A stretch of 64,000 nucleotides of DNA from the NCBI GenBank assembly GCA_948567375.1, contig OX419756.1, positions 36,124,552 through 36,188,551 of the forward strand. The letters run 5' to 3'. The stretch is from Lunularia cruciata. Lineage: Eukaryota > Streptophyta > Marchantiopsida > Lunulariales > Lunulariaceae. The notes below the pieces were generated by a model that was not told where the DNA came from, made no database searches, and worked only from the letters and a program-made list of their open reading frames with translations. Every line of letters starts with the position of its first letter. Positions within the stretch are counted from its first letter, which is position 1. The translations under genes were made by a program, and so were the position numbers. Positions 54,570 to 64,000 of the stretch are shown here, in pieces.

Positions 54570-54586
54570 TGGTTCCGTTGCCGGGA
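54570..54586 (+). promoter_or_regulatory. Primer binding site, tRNA-Asp type
   Basis: TGGTTCCGTTGCCGGGA, four bases after the LTR, resembling the complement of the plant tRNA-Asp 3' end used by Athila/Tat elements. Confidence 0.75.
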
Positions 54587-55425
54587 CCTCTCTAGAAGGC
54601 AAGATAATGTTCCGCGTCCAATTCTACATTAGGCAGAAGGAGGCTATGAGAGCTCACTTGGAGAGAACATTAGGAGAGGAGAGGGCTGAACTTATGTTAG
54701 AGAACCAAGATCCATTTGTATACCCTGTAGTTCATTATGATGTCTTTGAGGTGATTTTGTACATCTTGTACACATGAGAGGAATTGGAGAGATTGTGTGA
54801 GGTGGATTGCAGATTTTGGGGATTAAGGTGATTTTGGGCAAAATCTCAAGTTTGAGATCTGGACTTGAGATTTCTACACATGATAGCTTGGGTTATCTTT
54901 CAGTTAGCACACTTGAAACTATTGAGAGAGCTTCTATGCGCATTGGGCTAGAATTTTTGAAAGTTGATAGGGTAAAGTGCTCCCGCAACTGCATGCTCTC
55001 TGGAAAATTGTACAGAGTCTGCCATTTCTTCAATTTTCAGTAAATTGTCCTGAAAATTTCCAAGAAAATTCAGTGCATTGTATCCTACCTGCTGCCACAA
55101 AAATTAGAGAGAGATCGTTTTTGCGCAGGGTGTGATGAGTTTTTGAAGTGAGGGGGGTGGTTTTCAGACCAAATCTGAAATATGGGTGCTGAATAGAAAG
55201 GTGTCTAGGCCAAATGACTCAATGAAAAGATCTGAAATTTTGCAGGGAGGGACGCCCTGGAGTTGTGATCAAGTGTGCAAAATTTCAGAGGACTGTGACG
55301 TATTGGTTGGGAGATTTGAATGACATTGTGAGGAAGGGTCAATTCTGCAGAGTGGAGATCTCATGCATGAGAAGTTTGAGATCAACAAAAAGCATGTTTG
55401 AGTGTTTAGATTCATCTTGGGGAAC
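54587..55425 (+). other. Element A 5' leader
   Basis: Long leader with two short open stretches (to 54777 and 54807-55043) that have counterparts in A1 but no conserved start or domain. A 2-base difference near 54774 changes the frame relative to A1, which argues against strong coding constraint. Confidence 0.55.
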
Positions 55426-55899
55426 ATGGAGAGTCATCAAGAGTGGAAATTGAGATTATGCAAGGTTCCCCAAGGTTTTGAGGTGATTGTAGGGGTGGAT
55501 TTGAGGAAAAGAGAGTTTACAATAGAATTTGAAGAGAGTGTTGAGAGGATCCAAAAACCTACACCACTTGGAGGAAAGAGTGAGTCTAAGTGCTTTCTAT
55601 GTGGAGAGAAGGGACATAAGGCAAGTTCATGTCCATTGACCTTTGAGAGCAAGAGATTGAGGGAAAGGAGAGGCTTACTTGACTTGGGTTTGCATGTTGG
55701 ACCTTCTTCACCAAGATTGGGAGGGAGAAGATCTAAGACCAAAGAGTTGTGTGAGGTTTGTGGAGTTGAAGGACTTCCAAAAGGACATGAGTGTAGTGGA
55801 GTAAAAGCACTTTTGGAAACTTTGGTGAAGGATCTTGGAGAGAGTCTTAGTACAGCTACAGAAATATTACCACCTTCATCAGCTAGTTCTCAAGATTAG
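55426..55899 (+). CDS. Accessory CCHC zinc-knuckle protein upstream of gag
   Basis: 157 codons from the ATG at 55426, chosen because it aligns with the A1 start at 2920. An in-frame ATG at 55402 also exists. The knuckle Cys-Phe-Leu-Cys-x4-His-x4-Cys is at about residues 61-74. A second cluster, Cys-Glu-Val-Cys...His-Glu-Cys, is at about 109-123. The N-terminal third is mixed beta-like and charged, and the tail is Leu/Ser-rich. The stop is about 240 bases before the gag start, in a different frame. No family is known to me. The conserved frame in two copies supports a real product, and RNA binding is the likeliest activity by analogy. Confidence 0.7.
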   Translation: MESHQEWKLRLCKVPQGFEVIVGVDLRKREFTIEFEESVERIQKPTPLGGKSESKCFLCGEKGHKASSCPLTFESKRLRERRGLLDLGLHVGPSSPRLGGRRSKTKELCEVCGVEGLPKGHECSGVKALLETLVKDLGESLSTATEILPPSSASSQD

Positions 55900-56136
55900 T
55901 GATGGAGATAATCTTTCAACTTATGGATAAACTATCCATGAGAGTTAGATTAATATGCACTCTAGGATTTGATGTTGCTATAGAAATCTTGGAGCAACCT
56001 GAACCTTTTGTGTTCCCTAGAGTGGATTATTCTCAGATGGTGTTAGTCATGTATATACTCTATTAGTAATAGAGTGAGAGAAAAGAAAAGAGGAAAAAAA
56101 AAATTTGAGAGAAAAGAAAGATAGTGAGGGGTTAAG

Positions 56137-59100
56137 ATGGGGAAACTTCCGGTTTTCTTTGGCAAGGATGGAGAAGATGTGGAGGCCTTTGTGAGAGACT
56201 TCAAGAGAGCTTGCATAGGAAACAATGAGAGGAGGAAGAATGAGTGGGCCTCATTATTACCAGATTTCTTTGAGGATGCAGCACTTACATGGTATGAGTC
56301 AGAATACCAAAAGAGAGAGAGGAGAGAGGGGGAAGAGGAGTCTTGGGAGACTTTGACTTCAGCACTCATTGAGAACTTTCTTCCTGATGAGAGTTATGAG
56401 AGATTGATGAGTGAGGTTACATTTCTCAAGCAAGGAGATGGAGAGAAAGTGAGAGTCTATGTGGAAAGAGTGGAAAAATTGGAGTCCAGATTTCGCATAG
56501 TGTTGAGGAAGGGTGGGGATGATGTGGAGACTACAATGATTGGCATAGGGGCCATGCTCACCAAGAATTTTGTGGGAGGATTGAGACCACAAATTAGAAG
56601 CAAGGTGAGATATGAGAAACCTTCTTCCAAGGTTGAAGCTATCAAGATCGCAATTCGTATGGAGGAGAGTTTGGAAGGGGATGAAAGTGATTTGGTGGTG
56701 AAGGAGGTTGTGCATCCTCCTCAAGGCTACAAGTATGGTGGAACTTCTGATACTTTGGTGACAAGGGTTGCACCACAAGTAGTAGTTGCTCCAGTTCTTG
56801 CACCTCCACCAAAAGATCCACTCCAAACCATCACAGAACAACTTGCGGATCTCAAGATCAATGTGGTGCAATTATGGGAGAAGAGAGAGGTGGATCAGAA
56901 TGTAGGGAGAGGGCCTAGGAGTTATGGAAACCATCCATATAGAGGAGGCCAACCAGCCAACAATTTCAATGATAGAAATTGTTTTGGTTGTGGGGGAAGA
57001 GGCCATATCCAAAGGAATTACCCAAATTCCACTTACCATGGAGGAAGGGGTTATGAGGGAGCCAATAGAGGGAAAGAGGGAGGTAGTGAAACCCAAGTGG
57101 CTCCTAATCCCAACAAAGGTAAGGGGATAGCATCCATAGATGTGGTTGAGAGCAAGTATGAGAAGGGAGAGTGCTCAAACTCCAAGGGTCCTAATTTGGA
57201 GCTTTTGGCACAAGAGAAGAAGAGAGCTCGTTTTGCAGAGGATGTTCACTCTTCTCAAGGATTTACTTCAAGCAAGGATACTCCTATGTCTACTAGGAGC
57301 ACTCGCACCTCAACACCATCAATAACAAAGACTCCAAGGAAGAAGTTGGGGATGGAGGACTTCTTGATCTCCAAGCAACAATGGAACTACAATGTGTTGG
57401 AGGATGTTGGTAGTCACAAGGCTAACATCACAGTGGGCCAATTAATTGCTTTGAACCCTACCTTGAGAAAGGAGCTTAGAGGTGGTTTGAGTTCTACAAG
57501 GAGCAAGAAGAAGAAGAAGGCAAAAGTTCCAATATCAATGGGGGTGGTGGATGCCAAGCCAGCACCATGGGAAGCTTGTGAATATGCCTCCAAGATTGAT
57601 GTGAGAGTGAATGGTCACAACATCAAGGATGCATTGGTTGATGGAGGATCAGCAGTGAATGCCATGTCAGAAAGGTTGATGAAGAAGTTGGGTATGATAC
57701 CCTCAAGAGCTTCAACATTTGTGGTGAGCATGGCAAACAAGCAACAAGTTCGACCAGTAGGAGTGATGGATAAGGTGGTAGTTTCAGTTATGGGAGTTCA
57801 AAATCTCATGACTTTCCAAGTCTTGAAGGATTCAAGCTATGACTTACTTCTTGGGAGGCCATGGTTGAGAGCAGCACGCACAACTGATCGATGGCACAAA
57901 GGGTACTTAAGGATTGGGCCATCAAACCATAGAGTCACTGTTCCTGTGACTAACACCACCAACACTTCACTTTCAGATACCCCATCTTCTGATTATTGGG
58001 AATCTGATTCTGAAGGAGGAGCTTCAGGTGTGGACACAAGCATGGAAGAGGAGACTTCCACGGAGGAGGATGAATCTGAATCTGATTCAGATGTATATCC
58101 CTTGTGTGCTATGGATTTTGCACCTAAGCCAGAGGTTTTGAAGGACCCAGATAAATCACCATTGACACTTGAGGAGGTAGAGAGAAGGTTATCTACCCTC
58201 AAGTATGGCCCAAATGTTACCAAGGAGGAGAAGGTGAGATTTGAGGAGATTTTCCGCAAGTTCATCCACGTGTTTGCTTTTAGTTACAAGGATTTGAAGG
58301 AAGTCACCTTGGAGGAGCACAAGATAGAGGTGGAGTCACATGCAAGACCAATCCGCCAAAAGCAACATCGCATTAGCCCACCAATATCTTTGGTTGTGAA
58401 GGAGGAGATTGATAAGCTCAAGGAGGCTGGATTTATCTTTGAGGTGGAGAATTCAGAATGGGTGTCTCCAATTGTCATTGTGAAGAAAAAGAATGGCAAG
58501 CTTCGGGTATGTGTGGATTACAAGAAGCTCAATGCTGTTACCAAGAAGGACTACTACCCATTGCCATTCATTGATGAGATCTTGGAGGAGGTTGCAGGTC
58601 ATGAGAGGTACAGTTTTGGAGATGGTTATAGTGGATATAACCAAATCAAGATTGCACCAGAGCATCAACAACTCACCACATTCACCACACCTTGGGGAAC
58701 TTACGCTTTCAAGGTCATGCCTTTTGGGCTTTGCAATGCTCCAGCCACATTTCAACGGTTCATGAACAAGGTATTTGAACCTTTCATTGGGAAATTTGTG
58801 AGAGATTTCATTGATGACTTTTGTGTCTATGGGAGCAAGGAGGAGCACTTTGAGCACCTAATCAAAGTCTTGCAACGCTTGGATGAGGCAAATGCATCAC
58901 TCAACCCAGAGAAGTGCATTTTTGGATGTGAAGAAGGTCTACTTTTGGGGCACATCATCTCCAAGGATGGAATAGCAGTTGATCCTGAGAAGGTGAGGAA
59001 AATCTCAGACCTTCCATTCCCTTCAAGCTTGACAAAGTTACGCCAATTCTTGGGAATGGTTGGGTACTATAGGAGGTTCATCTTCTCATTTTCCAACAAG

Positions 59101-60963
59101 GCTTATGCATTGACCATCTACATGAAGAAGGGTGTAGATTACATGGTGATTTTGGAAGACAAGGAGGCTCTCAAAGCTTTTGAGGAGCTCAAGCAATCCC
59201 TTGTTGTAGCTCCAATTCTTGCTAAACCTGATTGGAGTAAGCCTTTCATCCTCTACACTGATGCTTCTAATGTAGCTATAGGATGCACTCTTAGTCAATT
59301 AGACCAAGATGGGCATGATCATCCAATAGCTTATGCTAGTAGGCAGATGGTTTCAGCAGAGAAGAACTACTCTGTCACAGAGAGAGAAGGGTTGGCAGTG
59401 ATCTTTGGTCTCAAGAAGTTTAGACACTACTTGATTGGAGGGAAAGCCACAATTGTCACGGATCACAAGGCTTTGAAGTACATCTTCAACAAGCCTAATG
59501 TTGAAGGGAGACTAGCAAGGTGGATGATACTCTTGTCTGAGTATGACTACACAATTGAGGATAGGCCAGGAAAGAAACATGCAAATGCTGATTTGTTATC
59601 TAGAGCCTATGATCATGATGGAGATGAGCCAGTAGATGATTCCTTCCCGGATGAGGAGCTCATGACAATCTCAGTCACTCAAGAGATTCCAATGGAGTAC
59701 AAGGAGATTGTGGATTTTGTGACAAGAGGTAACTATCCAAAAGGGATGCATGCTAGGGAGAGGAAGGCCCTTGCAGCAAGATCTAGACCTTACACAATGG
59801 TGGAGGATATTCTTTTTCACCAAGGAGCAGATGGTCTACTTCGAAGAGCAGTGGGTAAGGAAGAGTCTATCCTACTCATAAAGGAGTTTCATGAAGGTTT
59901 AGTATGTGGAGGACACTTTGCAGGAAAGGTGACTGCTTTCAAGATTCTAGATGCAGGTTACCATTGGAGAGGGATTTTCAAGGATTGTCTTGATTATTGC
60001 AAAACTTGTCATGTTTGTCAAGCTTTTGCTAGAAAGTCTACATCCACTCCACCACTTAGATCAATTCCATTGCTAGGACCTTTTGAGAAGTGGGGAATTG
60101 ATTTTGTAGGACCTCTCAATAGAACCCCAAGGAACAATCGGTACATTGTGGTAGTTACTGATTACCTTACCAAGTGGGTTGAGGCTAGACCATTGAGGGA
60201 CAAGAATGAAGATGAAGTGGGTAGATTTCTTTATGAACGCATTATCACTAGGTTTGGATGCCCTTTGGAGTTGGTTTCTGATAGAGGAGGAGAGTTTACA
60301 GGAAGCATTACTACAGCCATGCTACAACATTTCTCTATCACACATAGAGTAACTACATCCTATAAGCCAAATTCCAATGGCTTGGCAGAGAGAACCAATC
60401 AGACCTTGTGCATGATGTTGGCCAAAGATGCAGAAATGGAGGGGGCTAAACATCATTGGGACAAGAGGATTCATGCAGTTTTGTGGGAGTATAGGACAAC
60501 CATGAAGACTTCCACTGGATATTCTCCATTCCAATTGGTGTATGGTATTGAGTCTACCTTACCTATTCACTTTGATCTTCCTACCTTCCAAAGCATTCAT
60601 AGGAGATTGAAGAAAGCACAAGGAAGTGATGCAGGGAAGTCAAGGAAGGATCAACTCATGGAGTTGGAAGAGGCAAGAGCAGTTGCTATGGTTCGAGTGG
60701 AGCAAGCCCAAAGGAAACAAAAGGAGAGCTATGACAAGAGGCAAGGCAAGAAGAAGGTGGAGCCTTTCAAAGAAGGTGATTGGGTAATGTTGTTTGATTC
60801 CATTCGATTCAAGAGAGTGCAAAAGAAGTTTTTGCCTAAGTACTTTGGACCTTTCATAGTAGAGAAGGTGTGGGGCAATTACACCTACGATCTCAAGGAG
60901 TTGGGAGGAAGACACTTTGATAGGATTAACCATGATAAGTTGAAGATGTACCATAGAAGGTAG
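56137..60963 (+). CDS. Intact Gag-Pol polyprotein of element A (1608 aa)
   Basis: Single frame with no gag/pol shift. Gag core is residues ~1-150. The zinc knuckle is at 282-295, where Cys282, Cys285 and His290 are present but the fourth ligand is Tyr295. Protease has Asp502-Gly-Gly-Ser-Ala. RT runs ~735-905, with Asp in Phe-Gly-Asp-Gly-Tyr-Ser-Gly-Tyr and Phe-Ile-Asp893-Asp894. RNase H has Asp1042. The integrase HHCC region precedes the core Asp1322, Asp1382, Glu1418 (D-59-D-35-E). A C-terminal Gly-Pro-Phe module ends the protein without a chromodomain. All enzymatic residues I can check are intact. The start ATG follows an A-rich leader and has the same position in A1. Processing by its own protease is expected from family knowledge. 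Confidence 0.96.
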   Translation: MGKLPVFFGKDGEDVEAFVRDFKRACIGNNERRKNEWASLLPDFFEDAALTWYESEYQKRERREGEEESWETLTSALIENFLPDESYERLMSEVTFLKQGDGEKVRVYVERVEKLESRFRIVLRKGGDDVETTMIGIGAMLTKNFVGGLRPQIRSKVRYEKPSSKVEAIKIAIRMEESLEGDESDLVVKEVVHPPQGYKYGGTSDTLVTRVAPQVVVAPVLAPPPKDPLQTITEQLADLKINVVQLWEKREVDQNVGRGPRSYGNHPYRGGQPANNFNDRNCFGCGGRGHIQRNYPNSTYHGGRGYEGANRGKEGGSETQVAPNPNKGKGIASIDVVESKYEKGECSNSKGPNLELLAQEKKRARFAEDVHSSQGFTSSKDTPMSTRSTRTSTPSITKTPRKKLGMEDFLISKQQWNYNVLEDVGSHKANITVGQLIALNPTLRKELRGGLSSTRSKKKKKAKVPISMGVVDAKPAPWEACEYASKIDVRVNGHNIKDALVDGGSAVNAMSERLMKKLGMIPSRASTFVVSMANKQQVRPVGVMDKVVVSVMGVQNLMTFQVLKDSSYDLLLGRPWLRAARTTDRWHKGYLRIGPSNHRVTVPVTNTTNTSLSDTPSSDYWESDSEGGASGVDTSMEEETSTEEDESESDSDVYPLCAMDFAPKPEVLKDPDKSPLTLEEVERRLSTLKYGPNVTKEEKVRFEEIFRKFIHVFAFSYKDLKEVTLEEHKIEVESHARPIRQKQHRISPPISLVVKEEIDKLKEAGFIFEVENSEWVSPIVIVKKKNGKLRVCVDYKKLNAVTKKDYYPLPFIDEILEEVAGHERYSFGDGYSGYNQIKIAPEHQQLTTFTTPWGTYAFKVMPFGLCNAPATFQRFMNKVFEPFIGKFVRDFIDDFCVYGSKEEHFEHLIKVLQRLDEANASLNPEKCIFGCEEGLLLGHIISKDGIAVDPEKVRKISDLPFPSSLTKLRQFLGMVGYYRRFIFSFSNKAYALTIYMKKGVDYMVILEDKEALKAFEELKQSLVVAPILAKPDWSKPFILYTDASNVAIGCTLSQLDQDGHDHPIAYASRQMVSAEKNYSVTEREGLAVIFGLKKFRHYLIGGKATIVTDHKALKYIFNKPNVEGRLARWMILLSEYDYTIEDRPGKKHANADLLSRAYDHDGDEPVDDSFPDEELMTISVTQEIPMEYKEIVDFVTRGNYPKGMHARERKALAARSRPYTMVEDILFHQGADGLLRRAVGKEESILLIKEFHEGLVCGGHFAGKVTAFKILDAGYHWRGIFKDCLDYCKTCHVCQAFARKSTSTPPLRSIPLLGPFEKWGIDFVGPLNRTPRNNRYIVVVTDYLTKWVEARPLRDKNEDEVGRFLYERIITRFGCPLELVSDRGGEFTGSITTAMLQHFSITHRVTTSYKPNSNGLAERTNQTLCMMLAKDAEMEGAKHHWDKRIHAVLWEYRTTMKTSTGYSPFQLVYGIESTLPIHFDLPTFQSIHRRLKKAQGSDAGKSRKDQLMELEEARAVAMVRVEQAQRKQKESYDKRQGKKKVEPFKEGDWVMLFDSIRFKRVQKKFLPKYFGPFIVEKVWGNYTYDLKELGGRHFDRINHDKLKMYHRR

Positions 60964-61002
60964 AGAGACCTTCACTTTGAGGACAAAGTGAAAACTTAGT
61001 CC

Positions 61003-61011
61003 GGGGGTAAA
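61003..61011 (+). promoter_or_regulatory. Element A polypurine tract
   Basis: GGGGGTAAA directly before the 3' LTR, preceded by CC. Confidence 0.7.
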
Positions 61012-61690
61012 TGTAACACCCATTTGTGCATGTGTGTGGTATTGTGATATTTAGCTTGGTATTACAAGTACTTAAGAGATATTATTTATATAGAGATAAA
61101 GGATGGTTCTATATTAGTCATGGTTAGCTAAAGTTAGTCATAGCTAAGATAGATGGGACCTTACTTTAGAGGAAGTAGGAAAGATGAGCACCACTATTTT
61201 GGATTTTAGTGTGTTGACTTGGTATTATTCCTAGGTGTTTGGCTTTGGGGAAAGAGTTGAGAACTCTTGGGCCCGCAAGCCTTTTTGTTTTGGATTCTTC
61301 TTTAGTCCAAGGATAGCCCATGTGAAGGAATCCTTGCTTTAGTGGTTGGGTCATGATAAGGGGAATATGCCCATGTGAATGGATATTCCTTTCTACTTTT
61401 TGACTTTACTTGACTTTTAGTCTAGTAACTTGAGTTACTACGGTAATTAGTAACTTTGGTACGTAACTATTTCACAAGTATATAAACAAGGAGTGAGGAG
61501 GTACTCATCATCCTTTCATTTGCAACTATCTCTCTCTCATTGAGTTCTCTAGTGAACAATGTCTTGAGTCTTGGAGTGTTAGCCTTGGAGGAGTATGATG
61601 GAGTTGGGGTTCCTTGCCTTCTTAGTCCATGGTGCGCTACCATAATAGCCATCAGAGGTTCATCCTGAGTGAGAGACAGGCCGGCTCACA
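61012..61690 (+). repeat. 3' LTR of element A
   Basis: 679 bp, no difference from the 5' LTR found on reading through both. Confidence 0.96.
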
Positions 61691-63359
61691 GACCATACCC
61701 AAAGGAGATCAGAAATTATTGAAACAGGAAGATCAAACCGATCGATCGGGTTGCCTCAACTGGAAGATGGAAAATCCATCCTCTTCCTTCCGCTCCCTCC
61801 TCTCTTTCCTCTTCCTCTCCTTGTCCTACTCCTTCCGCCGTTCCCTACCCCAGTCCCGTAAAAGTCCCATAAAGGGACACTCCACTGCCATGGAAGAAGC
61901 TCACCGGATATAGTAGGCATTATCGGGGTTTCTGTGCAAATTGCACATAGTTGCACTTTTGCAAGAAAGTGGAATTTATGTGCCACTAAAATAATCAAAA
62001 TCCATCACACATGAAAGTTTCACAGATGTTTAATCTCAAAATTTTTGAAATTAAACATGTATGCAACTTTCATGTGATCTATGAAACTTTCATGTGATGA
62101 TAAATTTTTTGATGTCAATAAAACATTCTTTACATCCTTCTTGTAAACCAATGAAATTTATTTAAATCTTTCACAATACAATCTGAAACAGGCTAAGGAT
62201 TTGATAACTATGAAGTCAAGATTTGATATGACATCATGTGAAAAATAGATTCAAAGATGATAATACTAATGATAATACTTCATGTAAGGAATGTTCTCTA
62301 TTATGAAGTAACACAAATTGGTAATGATAATGAATAAAGATCACACTAGAAGCCATAAGATGCAACTTTCATGATCAATGTTCATGATGAATTGACATCA
62401 CTAACTAGGACTAATCCTAATCATAGATTAATTGATAGCACACACATCACTAAAATAATCAATTTTTCAAAATCTAACATTTGTCTTCTACTTTGGCCTT
62501 GCTAAGTTATGTCTCTCCTTTGTTGGTAGATAATATACACATTGTGAGCCCTATAGACCAAATTAGGCAAGTTTCTCATAACCTCTGAGCTTCAACATGG
62601 AGAATCAAGGTATTAAAGTTTAGTTTATGGTCTTCTTGATGTATTCCTTCTCATTTCTAGCTTCCAAATGGTTGTAGTACACATAGATTTCTTATGTATT
62701 CTTGGAATGCAAATAAGGTCCATTGACTTGGTTGCATGCTTTCTAGATGTTGTTGCAAAGAGGATATCCTTTATGTAGTTGACCTACCTATACTAAGGAA
62801 CCATAGGTGGTATTTCATATACTTTCCTTTTTTAGTTTTTGTCAATCAACTACCTTCTTTGCATAGTTTCTCATTCTACAACTTTCTTATCATGTTTGAG
62901 AGCCTTTGATAGGAAGATCATAGAAATCTTTGGTGACATAATTTGACCATGAAATTTTTAGTAAATGACAAGTGAATTGATGCATACAAAAATATCTCTT
63001 TTAGTCTCTTGTGGAAGTGTAAACCTCTAATCTATGGAGTAGACTGGTGCAATTGTATAACAATTGCAATTGCAATGTATAAGAATTTTTTGGTAGTTTA
63101 GTTTATCTTATTTGTGTAGTTGTTAATGGTTGTGGAGGATAAATGCTTATAAGTACTATTATAGCATGCAAGAGATGATTTTTCTCCCTATGTATATGAT
63201 CTTATTTCCTTTGCTTCTTTCCCTTTCAATTGGATCCATGGTTTATAGTCTTCCTTGATGGACCAACAATTTAAAAAAACTATACATTATCTTCTAATTG
63301 ACCCATCCATTCCTTGTGGTATTAGTGCATCTTTTTTTATTGCTCTAGCAAGTGTATAG
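61691..63359. other. Unassigned AT-rich DNA
   Basis: 61691-61920 is less AT-rich, with a CT-rich run (about 61780-61860). From 61920 on it is AT-rich, with dispersed short repeats such as AACTTTCATG (four times between about 62006 and 62380). No coding wording, LTR ends or RNA gene seen. It may be a very old retroelement or host intergenic DNA. Confidence 0.45.
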
Positions 63360-63817
63360 TGTAATACCATTAGCTAGACAAATTAGCTACGGATGAAAAT
63401 TGGCTTGATAATATCTTTGAAGATGTTATACATGATGGTTAAGTAGATCAAATAGGGGAGAAACCAAAAGAGGACTTCCACTAATAGGGAAAAGGTCAAA
63501 AACACACACAAATTTAGAGCTAATTTTGAAGGTCTAAAGAAAAATTAAGCCTCAAAAATGAAATCCTAACCCATCCTCTTCCATTTGTCTCATTAAAACC
63601 TCTCCAATAATACCTCTTCAATATTTTTTTGAGCTTCCTATTATATAGCAAAGAGGATTGACTCAAAGGAAGATCCACCCCTGGATCAGATACATGGATA
63701 GGTGACATGTTGGTGAGCTCCACCATTAGATTAGTTGCTTGGATGGGTGACATGTTTGTCCTTTTCCTATTTTGTTGGTCAAATAAGTTTGCCTAGAGGG
63801 AATATTTAGGGAATCTT
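63360..63817. repeat. F9: two family F LTR fragments in inverted arrangement
   Basis: 63360-63640 is the first half of an F LTR on the plus strand (TGTAATACCATTAG...). At 63641 it switches to F LTR sequence on the minus strand, running to about 63817. The switch point is sharp (CTTCCTA then TTATATAGC). Confidence 0.78.
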
Positions 63818-64000
63818 TGTTAGGTTTTACTCTTATGCGTTAGGGTTACACTAGAATCGGGACTGATCTCTTGCAAGTTGATAGTTAGAGAGGAATGGGA
63901 GAATGTGAGAGCTTTGGACTTGAATGATAGATATGGTAGTGAACCTTAGGTCAGTAAAGATTTTCTTGAAGCATTCTTGTGGATGTAGCCTTACCTAGAG
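63818..64000 (+). repeat. Copia LTR fragment at the window edge
   Basis: Starts TGTTAGGTTTTAC, the Copia-type LTR start also seen at 21658, and ends within ATTCTTGTGGATGTAGCC (63974-63991), the block shared with the G and J LTRs. It runs off the window. Confidence 0.6.

Larger units (their letters stand above)
53887..61690 (+). mobile_element. Complete young family A Gypsy retrotransposon (OTA, Athila/Tat-like)
   Basis: 7804-bp element with two 679-bp LTRs that I read as identical, tRNA-Asp-type primer site, extra CCHC ORF, one uninterrupted gag-pol frame of 1608 codons and a polypurine tract. The duplication is gacc (53883-53886 and 61691-61694); up to eight bases match because the LTR end itself reads CACA. 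The RT wording Phe-Gly-Asp-Gly-Tyr-Ser-Gly-Tyr-Asn and the absence of a chromodomain agree with OTA. Insertion is recent. Confidence 0.96.

Noticed and set aside
56359-57096. Minus-strand ORFs of 170 and 74 codons opposite the gag-pol
   Set aside because: Shadows of the intact gag-pol in other frames.
61780-61870. CT-rich stretch as a promoter or 5' UTR of a host gene
   Set aside because: No supported ORF or splice-like structure follows; only short open frames.
1-64000. tRNA, rRNA or small RNA genes
   Set aside because: Only primer sites complementary to tRNA 3' ends were found; no cloverleaf-forming sequence or rRNA block was recognised.

Overview
This window is plant nuclear DNA made almost entirely of LTR retrotransposons. 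I found no host protein gene and no RNA gene. The evidence for a plant is the mix of chromodomain Ty3/Gypsy elements, OTA (Athila/Tat-like) Gypsy elements and Ty1/Copia elements, tRNA-iMet-type and tRNA-Asp-type primer sites, and deep nesting with heavy decay. A large, slowly purged genome such as a gymnosperm fits best. Taxon is inference.

Layout. 1-4468: 5' half of a decayed minus-strand OTA element (family A). 4469-17830: an old plus-strand Gypsy element (family B) broken by two later insertions, C1 (8239-12028, TSD atgga) and D (12677-15409, TSD acgg). Joined across the breaks, B encodes a gag CCHC knuckle, protease, a cytosine-C5 DNA methyltransferase domain, reverse transcriptase, RNase H, integrase and a C-terminal PHD finger. 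17831-20594: a 104-bp LTR repeat and an inverted B-related LTR-gag fragment (E). 20595-22600: Copia 3' end (G) with an F LTR inside its LTR. 22813-26487: family F 5' half holding a solo A LTR. 26488-33440: inverted chromovirus H2, itself holding a solo F LTR and C2, a second member of family C (TSD gcctt). 33441-40827 and 46511-47791: scrambled F elements in both orientations. 40828-46510: structurally complete family H chromovirus (TSD caata) with several nonsense mutations. 47792-48820: Copia J 3' end. 48830-53400: decayed minus-strand Copia K with a solo H LTR (TSD cttgg). 53887-61690: a complete, apparently very young family A element with LTRs I read as identical and an unbroken 1608-codon gag-pol. 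61691-64000: unassigned AT-rich DNA, inverted F LTR fragments and a Copia LTR piece.

The main discovery is family B: a Gypsy retrotransposon whose polyprotein carries both a writer of DNA methylation (canonical motif order I-IV-VI-VIII-IX/X) and a PHD finger, a likely chromatin reader, at the integrase C terminus. This copy is dead, but its methyltransferase Pro-Cys and Glu-Asn motifs, integrase D-D-E and all eight PHD ligands survive. Other leads are clustered heat-shock-element-like GAA/TTC arrays in the H LTR, an extra CCHC-protein ORF upstream of gag in family A, a zinc-knuckle Cys-to-Tyr change in the young A copy, and family C, a TG...CA-ended unit with 5-bp TSDs, no internal LTR pair and a long antisense-strand coding region.
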